Source of the DNA: UBA11540 sp003445125
GTDB lineage: Bacteria > Bacillota > Clostridia > Oscillospirales > Ruminococcaceae
NCBI GenBank assembly: GCA_937899435.1
Contig: CALBQG010000018.1
Span: forward strand, 1-7,426
Length of the DNA stretch: 7,426 bases
Direction: 5' to 3'
Of this stretch, positions 1 to 5,614 are shown in pieces. A program made the translations under genes and the position numbers. Within the stretch, counting starts at the first letter, position 1. Each line of letters opens with the position of its first letter. The notes below the pieces were generated by a model. That model was given only the letters and a program-made list of their open reading frames with translations, made no database searches and was not told the origin of the DNA.

Positions 1-1
1 C

Positions 2-232
2 TTCGGCGGCACGATCGCAAAAAGCGCGGACATCCATTGGAGCACCAAGCTTTCCACGGTTTCAATCAAGTCTCTGCTGAGCGTGCTGACCGAAACGGTG
101 ACCGGAGTGACGATCACCTTGCCCGTGACCGTAAACGGGCAGGATACGCTGACGCTCTTGCAGACCGACACTGCACTGGCGCCGCTGTACACGGCGGCAA
201 TCGAAAACGGGTATTCCATCGCTTTTGCATAA
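2..232 (+). CDS. C-terminal end of a probable phage tail fibre/baseplate protein (5' partial)
   Basis: An open frame enters from the left edge and runs 76 codons to a TAA at 230-232; the start lies outside the window. The residues are Thr/Leu/Val-rich (for example SLLSVLTETVTGVTITLPV) with the pattern 'WSTKLSTVSIKSLLSVL...TLTLL...LAPLYTAAIENGYSIAFA'. This resembles the end of tail-fibre or surface proteins in Firmicutes prophages, where a 'shes-LlniinaL...tLtLg...l...a...GW' pattern closes the protein. That resemblance is from memory of the family style and is not a database match. Position just upstream of an XhlA-holin-amidase cassette fits a distal tail gene, as in PBSX-like late operons. 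The frame is certain; the function is moderately supported. Confidence 0.65.
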   Translation, partial: FGGTIAKSADIHWSTKLSTVSIKSLLSVLTETVTGVTITLPVTVNGQDTLTLLQTDTALAPLYTAAIENGYSIAFA

Positions 233-249
233 AAGAAAGGAGAAAATTT

Positions 250-426
250 ATGGAAATCAAAGAAATTACAATTAAAATTCTCAACGCCGCCCCGGGCAAA
301 CGCCTGACCAACGGCGAGGTGTACGTCCGCTGCGTCGCGCTGGGGCGCGGGGATTCACCCGAAAACTGGACGGAAATCGACGAAGCCGACGTCCCGACGG
401 AGGAGGCGGCTGTGCTTGAATCCTGA
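250..426 (+). CDS. Small hypothetical phage protein (58 aa)
   Basis: The ATG at 250 is preceded by a strong AGAAAGGAG ribosome site at about 234-242. A longer in-frame reading from 37 exists, but it overlaps the upstream tail gene and lacks this site, so 250 is the better start. The protein is acidic and soluble (C-terminal part rich in Glu and Asp), starts MEIKEITIKILNAAPGKRLT, and has no signal peptide or membrane segment. I do not recognise the family. Its place between a tail fibre end and the lysis genes is the position of small accessory late genes in many Gram-positive phages. Its 3' end overlaps the next gene by 11 bp, which suggests translational coupling. Confidence 0.75.
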   Translation: MEIKEITIKILNAAPGKRLTNGEVYVRCVALGRGDSPENWTEIDEADVPTEEAAVLES

Positions 427-724
427 AGATGTGGCGGTGAAGATCGCCGAGCATCAGAAGGAGATCGGCAGTCTGAAGCACCGCATGGACGCCTGTGAAG
501 CGCAGCTTCGGGTCATCAACGAGCTGGCGTGCAGCGTGGACCGTCTGGCGCAGAACATGGAGCATATGCTCAACGAACAGCGCGACCAGGGCGCACGTCT
601 GCAAGCGCTGGAAACCGCGCCGATGCAGGAAATGATCCGCTACCGTCGGCAGATCATAGGATGTATTATTACCGGCATCATCAGCGCCGTTATCGGCGCG
701 TTCGCCGGTCTGATTCTCAAATAA
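416..724 (+). CDS. XhlA-like phage lysis-associated membrane protein
   Basis: This 102-residue protein has a long charged amphipathic helix (about residues 5-66, coiled-coil-like, with heptad Leu/Ile/Met) followed by one membrane segment at about residues 80-101 (IIGCIITGIISAVIGAFAGLI), preceded by Arg residues (RYRR). That is the layout of the haemolysin XhlA family, found beside holin and amidase genes in PBSX and related prophages, where XhlA acts with the holin in membrane disruption. I chose the TTG start at 416 because GGAGGAGG at about 398-405 sits at good spacing; a GTG at 431 is the alternative. The gene overlaps the preceding one by 11 bp and ends 15 bp before the holin. Family assignment is by architecture and context. 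Confidence 0.78.
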   Translation: MNPEDVAVKIAEHQKEIGSLKHRMDACEAQLRVINELACSVDRLAQNMEHMLNEQRDQGARLQALETAPMQEMIRYRRQIIGCIITGIISAVIGAFAGLILK

Positions 725-739
725 GAAAGGGGTATTCTC

Positions 740-1069
740 TTGTTCTCGGAATTTATCAGTCAATACGGCACCACACTCCTCTACACCGCCCTCACGGCGT
801 TGGCGGGGTATCTGGGGATGCTTGCCAAAAAGTATCTCACCCGTTGGCTCAACACCAAAGCCAAAAAGGAAATTGCTCGCGAATGCGTCCGTTTTGCGGA
901 GCAGGCGTACAAAGACCTGCACGGCGAGGAAAAGCTCAACGCCGCTATGACAGCCGCCGCCCAAATGCTCTCCGAACGCGGCATTGCGGTGACCGATCTG
1001 GAGCTGCGGGTGCTGCTGGAAAGCGCGCTGGCACAGTTTAACCGCGCATTTGAGGGGGACGAGGCATGA
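740..1069 (+). CDS. Phage holin, LL-H family
   Basis: This 109-residue protein has one N-terminal membrane segment (about residues 10-29) followed by KKYLTRWL and a helical cytoplasmic tail. The tail has the pattern 'KKEIARECVRFAEQAY...GEEKLNAAM..AAQMLSERGI.VTDLELRVLLESAL..FN', which fits the LL-H holin superfamily: a helix with 'aVkaaEq', a Gly-containing turn, then 'l...Gi..t..el..liEaaV'. Holins of this type permeabilise the cytoplasmic membrane at the end of the lytic cycle so that the endolysin can reach peptidoglycan. The start is a TTG at 740, set by AGAAAGGGG at about 723-731. It overlaps the amidase by ATGA, consistent with coupled translation. Confidence 0.85.
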   Translation: MFSEFISQYGTTLLYTALTALAGYLGMLAKKYLTRWLNTKAKKEIARECVRFAEQAYKDLHGEEKLNAAMTAAAQMLSERGIAVTDLELRVLLESALAQFNRAFEGDEA

Positions 1070-1869
1070 TTACAAAAAAATTTCTCACCCAAAACGACAC
1101 CTTTGTCCGCCCCACGCTCATCACTCCGCGCTATCTCATCGTTCATTCCACGGCACAGGGCTATCCGAACAAGGATCGTCTGTTCAACGGCTGGAACCGT
1201 TCGGGCAAGCTGTCGGTACACGGCATGGTGGACGACACGGGAAGCTGGCAGACGCTGCCGCTGAATTTTCTCGGCTGGCACGTGGGAAGCCGCGGAAACT
1301 CGAAAACGGTCGGGTTTGAAATCTGCGAGCCGAAAAACATTGTCTACGCCAACGCCAACCACACCCGCGTGGACACCAAGCTCTACGATCCGAACGACCC
1401 GTCGGTGCGCGCGGATTTTGAAAAACGGTACAAAAACGCCGTAGAGCTGGCGGTGGCTTTCTGTCGCGAAACCGGCATTCCCGCTTCCCGCGTGGTCAGC
1501 CACAAGGAGGGCTGGACGCTCGGAATCGCCTCCAATCACGGCGATCCCGACCAGTGGTGGTCGCTGTTCGGAAAAACCATGGACGGTTTCCGCGCCGAGG
1601 TTGCCGAGGCGCTCAAAGTGTCCGAAACACCCGCCGAAAAGCCCGCGGAAAAGGTGCTTTTTCGCGTACAAGCGGGGGCGTTTCTCAAAAAAGAGAGCGC
1701 CGAACGGCTGATCGTGCGGCTGGAAAACGCGGGATTCTCCGCGATTGCCGTGCGCGACGGGCTTTTCACCCGCGTACAGGCGGGCGCGTTTGCCAAGTAC
1801 GAAAACGCCCGCGCGCTGCTGATGCGTCTGCACGACGCGGGATTTGCCGCCATTGTAAAAAACGTCTGA
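1066..1869 (+). CDS. Phage endolysin: N-acetylmuramoyl-L-alanine amidase with SPOR domain
   Basis: This 267-residue protein cleaves the bond between N-acetylmuramic acid and L-Ala in peptidoglycan. The N-terminal part (about residues 20-165) is an Amidase_2/PGRP-type zinc amidase: H27 in 'YLIVHSTAQG' is the first expected ligand, followed by 'SVHGMVDDTG' (H52), 'GWHVG' (H72), 'VGFEICE' (E85) and the motif 'SHKEGWTLGIASNHGDPDQWW' region (H146, H158, D160), which should supply the remaining ligands. After a Pro/Glu/Lys linker (about 186-197), residues 199-265 form a SPOR domain of two half repeats, FRVQAGAF (199-206) and TRVQAGAF (235-242). SPOR domains bind septal, denuded glycan strands. There is no signal peptide, as expected for holin-dependent export. 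The ATG overlaps the holin stop. It is the last gene of the lysis cassette. Confidence 0.92.
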   Translation: MITKKFLTQNDTFVRPTLITPRYLIVHSTAQGYPNKDRLFNGWNRSGKLSVHGMVDDTGSWQTLPLNFLGWHVGSRGNSKTVGFEICEPKNIVYANANHTRVDTKLYDPNDPSVRADFEKRYKNAVELAVAFCRETGIPASRVVSHKEGWTLGIASNHGDPDQWWSLFGKTMDGFRAEVAEALKVSETPAEKPAEKVLFRVQAGAFLKKESAERLIVRLENAGFSAIAVRDGLFTRVQAGAFAKYENARALLMRLHDAGFAAIVKNV

Positions 1870-1885
1870 CAGCACTACTGTCAAA

Positions 1886-1933
1886 AAAACGCCCCTGCCC
1901 GCGCGCCTTTCGGCGCGCGGGCAGGGGCGTTTT
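1886..1933. terminator. Bidirectional intrinsic terminator with perfect 22-bp stem
   Basis: The arms 1886-1907 and 1912-1933 are perfectly complementary over 22 bp, very GC-rich, with a 4-base loop (TTTC). On the + strand the right arm ends in TTTT; on the - strand the hairpin is followed by seven T residues (complement of 1883-1889). It lies between the convergent amidase and araC stop codons, so it can end transcription from both sides. Confidence 0.9.
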
Positions 1934-1939
1934 CCGGGG

Positions 1940-2698
1940 TTATTTTCGCCTTCCCGCATCGGCGGTCGGCGGCAGTCCGAACTGTTTTTTATACGCCGTG
2001 GCAAAGTTTTTCGCGTCCGAAAAGCCTGCCATCTCCGCCGCCTGTCCGACCGCGTAATTTCCCGCGCGAAGCAGCGAACGGGCATAGGAAAGGCGCAGGC
2101 GGAGAATATATGTCTTCGGAGACACGCCAAGCTCCCGCACAAACAGCCGCCGCAGATAGCTTTCGCTGACGTGCGTGCCCTCCGCCAGCAGGCGCACGGA
2201 AAGGTTCGGATCGCCCAGGCGGCGCGCGATTTCCTCCGTTGCCTCCGTTACGGCGCCGCTATGCCGCGCGCCGCCGCTTTGTGCGAGACGAATCTCCGCA
2301 AGCACACGGTAAAGAAGCGCCGTGACCGAATACCGCCAGCCGACGGGTTTCAGCAGAAAATGCCGGTACGCCTCCTCAAAAAGCGGCGCCAGCACGGAAA
2401 AATCCGCCCCGCGAAGCACCTCAATCCGCGGAGGCACTTCGAACGGAAGCGTAAAATGAAACACGATCATCCGATCCCGCTCGGCGCGACGCACATACGG
2501 CAGCCGCGGAGGAAAAAAGGTCAGATCATGCGACTGAAGCGACAAGGTCTGCTCGGCGGTTTCAATCTGCGTCTGTGCCTCCATGCGCAAAGACAGCGCA
2601 CAGCACGAGAGCGAACATCGCGCCGTGTGCGGTTCCGTTTCATCGACATAATACATATCCACCAGCTGCGGTTGGAGATCGTCCCGATCCCAGATCAT
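1940..2698 (-). CDS. AraC-family transcriptional regulator
   Basis: This 252-residue protein has an N-terminal cupin-like ligand-binding part (about residues 10-140) and a C-terminal AraC/XylS DNA-binding domain with two helix-turn-helix units. The first HTH lies at about 166-198 (LSVRLLAEGTHVSESYLRRL, then FVRELGVSPKTYI); the second is at about 215-245 and carries the family signature 'A..aGFsD...F...yKkqFGlpP'. The ATG at 2698 is fixed by an upstream in-frame stop and by AGGTGA (complement of 2705-2710). A sigma-A promoter lies just upstream (2721-2749). It is divergent from the GH10 gene, an arrangement usual for AraC-type regulators of carbohydrate use, so it probably activates the glycosidase in response to a sugar. 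The ligand cannot be read from the sequence. Confidence 0.93.
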   Translation of the reverse strand: MIWDRDDLQPQLVDMYYVDETEPHTARCSLSCCALSLRMEAQTQIETAEQTLSLQSHDLTFFPPRLPYVRRAERDRMIVFHFTLPFEVPPRIEVLRGADFSVLAPLFEEAYRHFLLKPVGWRYSVTALLYRVLAEIRLAQSGGARHSGAVTEATEEIARRLGDPNLSVRLLAEGTHVSESYLRRLFVRELGVSPKTYILRLRLSYARSLLRAGNYAVGQAAEMAGFSDAKNFATAYKKQFGLPPTADAGRRK

Positions 2699-2720
2699 TT
2701 TTCATCACCTGCTTTTTTTC

Positions 2721-2749
2721 ATTTTACCACACTTTGTTCTGATTTTCAA
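2721..2749 (-). promoter_or_regulatory. Sigma-A-type promoter for the araC gene
   Basis: On the - strand TTGAAA (complement of 2744-2749) and TAAAAT (complement of 2721-2726) are separated by exactly 17 bp. This would start transcription about 15-20 nt before the araC ATG, leaving a very short leader with the ribosome site at 2705-2710. Confidence 0.6.
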
Positions 2750-2771
2750 ACCTTTTCGTGCGATTATACGG

Positions 2772-2800
2772 TTTTCTTTTGCGTGACCGCATGGTATATT
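2772..2800 (+). promoter_or_regulatory. Possible activator-dependent promoter for the GH10 gene
   Basis: TATATT at 2795-2800 is a reasonable -10 hexamer about 13 nt before the AAAGGAG ribosome site at 2813-2819. The matching -35 position (2772-2777, TTTTCT) is poor, which would fit a promoter needing the divergent AraC-type activator. An alternative pair, TTTCAA at 2744-2749 with TATACG at 2767-2772 (17 bp apart), is also weak. The assignment is tentative. Confidence 0.3.
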
Positions 2801-2828
2801 GGAGAAAATACCAAAGGAGTGAATGCCT

Positions 2829-4175
2829 ATGTCACGCCGTGACATTGCCCTGCGTCATTTTGACGAACAAAGAGAACTTACCGACCTGCGTGTGAAAAGC
2901 GGTATTGAAAACTACCGCAAAGGAAACGCCCATATTGTCCTTCTTTCCGACCGCCCGCTTCCCGAAAACGTGACCGTGGAAGTCGAGCAGGTCAACCACG
3001 AATTTCGCTTCGGCGCCAACCTGTTTTTGCTGGACGAGTTTGGCGAGAAGGAAAAAAACGCCGCTTACCGTGAAAAATTCGCCGAGCTCTTCAATCTTGC
3101 CACCGTGCCGTTTTACTGGGATGGTGTGGAACCCGAAAAAGGAAAACCGCGCTATGCCAAGGATTCGCCGAAGCTGTACCGTCGTCCCGCACCCGATCTG
3201 TGCGTGGAATACTGCAAGGAAAAAGGTATCGAGCCGAAGTGCCACTGCCTGAACTACGACAGCTGGATCCCCAACTGGCTGGTCAACGAGCCGGTGCCCG
3301 TCATCAAAAAATACCTGGAAAAACGCTTCCGTGAAATTGCCGAACGCTATGCCGACGACATTCCGAGCTTTGAAGTCACCAACGAAACGCTTCAGACCGC
3401 CAAATCCAAATTCATTCTGGAGGACGATTTTGTGGATTGGAGCTTCCGCATGGCGGATCGTTATTTCCCCAACAACCGTCTGATCATCAACGACTACAAA
3501 ATCTGGTGGCCGTTTTCCTACAACACCCGCACCGCGTACTATATGCAGATCGAACGCCTGCTGCGTGACGGCATTACCCATCTGGATTCGATCGGAATGC
3601 AGTTCCACAGTTTCTTCCCGGTGGAGCAGGAAGGCGGAGATGAAGGAAACCGCCGCTACAATCCGGAGATTCTGTTCAAGGTGATGGATCTTTACGCCCG
3701 TCTCGGCAAAGCGGAGCAGATCACCGAAATGACCATTCCCTCCTATACCGACAAGGTTGAGGACGAGGAAGTGCAGGCGGAGCTGCTCGCAAACCTCTAT
3801 CCGATCTTCTTCAGCCATCCTGCCATGGAAGCGGTCATTTACTGGAATCTCGTGGACGGCTACGCCTATACGGTCAAAGGACTCGCGGACGCCGGCGACA
3901 TGACCCAGGGCGAAAACATCTACCGCGGCGGTCTTCTGCGCTTTGACATGAGTGAAAAGCCGGCGTTTACCGTACTCAAAAACCTCATCCGTCACGAATG
4001 GCACACCTCTGCCACTGTGAAAGCCGAAAAAACCGACAAAGCCGAAAAGAACCTCGTGCAATTCCGCGGTTTTTACGGCGATTACAAGCTCACCGTACAC
4101 GCGGGAGAAAAGACGGTTCCCGTTGATTTCAAGCTGTCCAAGGATAATTTCGGAAAGCTGATCGTGCGGCTGTGA
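2829..4175 (+). CDS. GH10-family endo-beta-1,4-xylanase-type glycosidase, probably intracellular
   Basis: This 448-residue protein carries a GH10 (beta/alpha)8 barrel at about residues 57-390. Visible landmarks are 'HEFRFGANLF' near the start; 'FEVTNET' with acid/base E186; 'IINDYK'; 'SIGMQFH'; and 'QITEMTI' with nucleophile E300. 'WNLVDGYAY' (W339) and 'GGLLRFD' follow. GH10 enzymes cleave beta-1,4-xylosidic bonds with retention. There is no signal peptide or lipobox, so it is likely cytoplasmic and acts on imported oligosaccharides. The usual 'GHTLVWH' loop reads CHCLNYD (Trp to Tyr143, His to Asp144), and the Asp of 'TELD' is Thr302. The last 55 residues form a Lys-rich, beta-looking tail. 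The ATG at 2829 lies 9 nt after AAAGGAG (2813-2819); an ATG at 2823 is too close. The gene is divergent from araC; no clear terminator follows. Confidence 0.92.
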   Translation: MSRRDIALRHFDEQRELTDLRVKSGIENYRKGNAHIVLLSDRPLPENVTVEVEQVNHEFRFGANLFLLDEFGEKEKNAAYREKFAELFNLATVPFYWDGVEPEKGKPRYAKDSPKLYRRPAPDLCVEYCKEKGIEPKCHCLNYDSWIPNWLVNEPVPVIKKYLEKRFREIAERYADDIPSFEVTNETLQTAKSKFILEDDFVDWSFRMADRYFPNNRLIINDYKIWWPFSYNTRTAYYMQIERLLRDGITHLDSIGMQFHSFFPVEQEGGDEGNRRYNPEILFKVMDLYARLGKAEQITEMTIPSYTDKVEDEEVQAELLANLYPIFFSHPAMEAVIYWNLVDGYAYTVKGLADAGDMTQGENIYRGGLLRFDMSEKPAFTVLKNLIRHEWHTSATVKAEKTDKAEKNLVQFRGFYGDYKLTVHAGEKTVPVDFKLSKDNFGKLIVRL

Positions 4176-4236
4176 TTTTTTTTCAGAAGCAACGCCGTTT
4201 TTCGTCACAAAAGCAGGATTTTATAGAAAAAAGCTA

Positions 4237-4265
4237 TGGCTTCCTTGAAATTATTGTTGTATAAT
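4237..4265 (+). promoter_or_regulatory. Promoter of the first lipoprotein gene
   Basis: A perfect TATAAT at 4260-4265 lies 17 bp after a weak -35 (TGGCTT, 4237-4242). TTGAAA at 4245-4250 is too close to serve as the -35. The stretch from the -35 to the -10 resembles the corresponding part of the second gene's promoter (TTGAAATTATTGTTGTATAAT-like versus CTGAAATATTTGTTATAAT), suggesting that the duplication included the promoter. A 7-bp inverted repeat (4264-4270 with 4277-4283) covers the expected transcription start. Confidence 0.5.
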
Positions 4266-4297
4266 TGATTTTACAGAATCAATAACGGGAGGTTTTT

Positions 4298-5494
4298 ATG
4301 AAGAGAATTATTGCGGTCTTTCTGGCAGCAATGCTGCTGTGCAGCTGCGGCGACTCATCCGCAACCTCTTCGACCAAAAGTACTGTTTCGGGCGAGTCCT
4401 CTCCCGTCAAGGACACCTCATCAAAAAAAGACAATTCATCGAAAAATACTTCCTCATGGGTGTTGGACGTCGCGGCGTTTGTCCGCGAGATTGACGGCGA
4501 AAAGTATTTTGACGTTTCAGCGGCTGCCGCGGCAAGTCCGCGCCGCCCCGATGACAGTGAATTTTTCCCCGAGCTTGACGGATTTGTCGGTTACTACATC
4601 GAAAAGGGCGTGTACATGGTGGACGCCGAGACAATGTACCGTGTGATCGAATGTCCGTTCAAGGGTGAAGGCTCGATCAAATGGGTGGACTTCAAACCCA
4701 TCAACTGGACGAACAATTCCGACCAATATGACGGCGTGCTGCCAATCTCGAAGATACATGACGTGATGTATCAGCAGCTTTGTCTGCCGAGCGTCGGCAA
4801 AAAGTCAAACGGAAGAAACCAGTTTGAAATTCTCCCTAACCTCTCGGGCAGTCTGACGCCGCTTTGCGCTGTCTATCTGAGGGATGACAAAAAAGAGGAG
4901 CTTCCGGATGATGCACAAATCACGCTGTGCTTCGGGGAAATGAAGCTCGCGGCTTGTTTGGACGACGGCAAAGGATGGTTTTTGGCGATGGATTCCGTCG
5001 GACCGGACAAAGTACATCCCGGACCGCAGGGACTTGGAGGAATCATTCCGCTTCCGTGGGAGTTGGGAGATCAGTATGGCATTCGCGCGTACAATGTCGC
5101 CGAAGAAAATATTTCGTGGGTAGATGATCACTTTGAAGTTAAAATCACCGGTGCAGATATCAAAGGAAAGAAATTTACCGATTCCCGCGTCACGGGAGCA
5201 GTGATCCACACATGGGGTGCGCCTTTCTATTACTTTGATGACCAATACAGTGTGATGGGTGTTGCCACCAACTACAAGATCTGGATCAAAGAATCGGAAT
5301 GGTCGGGATTTTTCATAGCGGACACCGGTGCGGATTGCCGCCAGGACGGTGAGCCCTGCCGTCAGACCTTTGGCAGCCGTATGTTTACTGTCACCGATCA
5401 GCCGACCGATGTATTCGGTCTCAATGTCGGTCCAAAGCGGTATGACGAAGTCATGGACAGCAAAAAGGTTCAGGAACTTCTCAATATCAGATAA
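4298..5494 (+). CDS. Lipoprotein of unknown family, tandem paralogue 1
   Basis: This 398-residue protein begins with a signal peptide and lipobox (MKRIIAVFLAAMLLCSCGDS), with C17 as the probable lipidated residue, followed by a Ser/Thr/Lys-rich linker (about 18-53). The mature part (54-398) is rich in Trp, aromatic residues and Gly and looks mostly beta. Six cysteines (119, 162, 190, 211, 347, 354) are shared with the second copy, the last two in a C-x6-C motif, so disulphides are possible; C220 is unique to this copy. I do not recognise the family and assign no function. The protein should sit on the outer face of the membrane. The ATG at 4298 follows GGGAGG at 4287-4292. The gene has its own promoter and a terminator at 5501-5525, so it is probably monocistronic. 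Residues 37-129 are nearly identical to the second copy. Confidence 0.9.
   Translation: MKRIIAVFLAAMLLCSCGDSSATSSTKSTVSGESSPVKDTSSKKDNSSKNTSSWVLDVAAFVREIDGEKYFDVSAAAAASPRRPDDSEFFPELDGFVGYYIEKGVYMVDAETMYRVIECPFKGEGSIKWVDFKPINWTNNSDQYDGVLPISKIHDVMYQQLCLPSVGKKSNGRNQFEILPNLSGSLTPLCAVYLRDDKKEELPDDAQITLCFGEMKLAACLDDGKGWFLAMDSVGPDKVHPGPQGLGGIIPLPWELGDQYGIRAYNVAEENISWVDDHFEVKITGADIKGKKFTDSRVTGAVIHTWGAPFYYFDDQYSVMGVATNYKIWIKESEWSGFFIADTGADCRQDGEPCRQTFGSRMFTVTDQPTDVFGLNVGPKRYDEVMDSKKVQELLNIR
4406..4684 (+). repeat. Homogeneous block shared with paralogue 2 (copy A)
   Basis: These 93 codons match 5738-6016 with 91 identical residues (differences M107/T and E124/D). By hand count, 24 of the 91 identical codons differ synonymously, giving about 90% nucleotide identity. 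The block covers the end of the Ser/Lys linker and the first part of the mature domain. The rest of the two proteins is only about 62% identical by hand alignment. Confidence 0.85.
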
Positions 5495-5500
5495 TTTTCA

Positions 5501-5525
5501 AAAACGGACAGTTTCTGTCTGTTTT
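5501..5525 (+). terminator. Intrinsic terminator of the first lipoprotein gene
   Basis: An 11-bp stem (5501-5511 with 5515-5525, one G-U pair) has a TTT loop. Its 3' arm ends in TTTT. It begins 6 bases after the stop codon. Confidence 0.82.
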
Positions 5526-5543
5526 AAAAAAAGCAAAAATGTG

Positions 5544-5571
5544 TTGCATTTTCTGAAATATTTGTTATAAT
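5544..5571 (+). promoter_or_regulatory. Sigma-A promoter of the second lipoprotein gene
   Basis: TTGCAT (5544-5549) and a perfect TATAAT (5566-5571) are 16 bp apart, giving a leader of roughly 37 nt. With the terminator at 5501-5525 it makes the second gene an independent transcription unit. Confidence 0.65.
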
Positions 5572-5614
5572 GTAAAGTATATTTGAATGTTTTAACGAAA
5601 ACGGAGAGGATTTT

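Noticed and set aside
37..426. Longer version of the 58-aa protein starting at 37
   Set aside because: The extra 71 codons overlap the tail-protein frame, have Arg/His-rich shadow composition, and lack a ribosome site; the site at 234-242 supports the start at 250.
1886..1933. The long perfect inverted repeat as an attachment site or mobile element end
   Set aside because: It has the exact form of a bidirectional terminator between convergent genes, with T runs on both sides; no target duplication, transposase or integrase is visible.
781..2142. A 453-codon - strand frame across holin, amidase and the end of araC
   Set aside because: It runs antisense to three well-supported genes and through a terminator hairpin; the product is Arg/His/Val-rich low-complexity sequence typical of shadow frames.
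2832..4208. A 458-codon open frame on the - strand covering the whole GH10 gene
   Set aside because: It is the shadow of a GC-biased gene that avoids codons producing antisense stops; it has no ribosome site, and its product has no recognisable domain, while the + strand encodes a clear GH10 enzyme.
4173..4236. Possible terminator after the GH10 gene (eight T after the stop codon)
   Set aside because: The only stem upstream of the T run is about 4 bp with a mismatch-prone loop and a 5-nt gap to the T run; not enough to call an intrinsic terminator.
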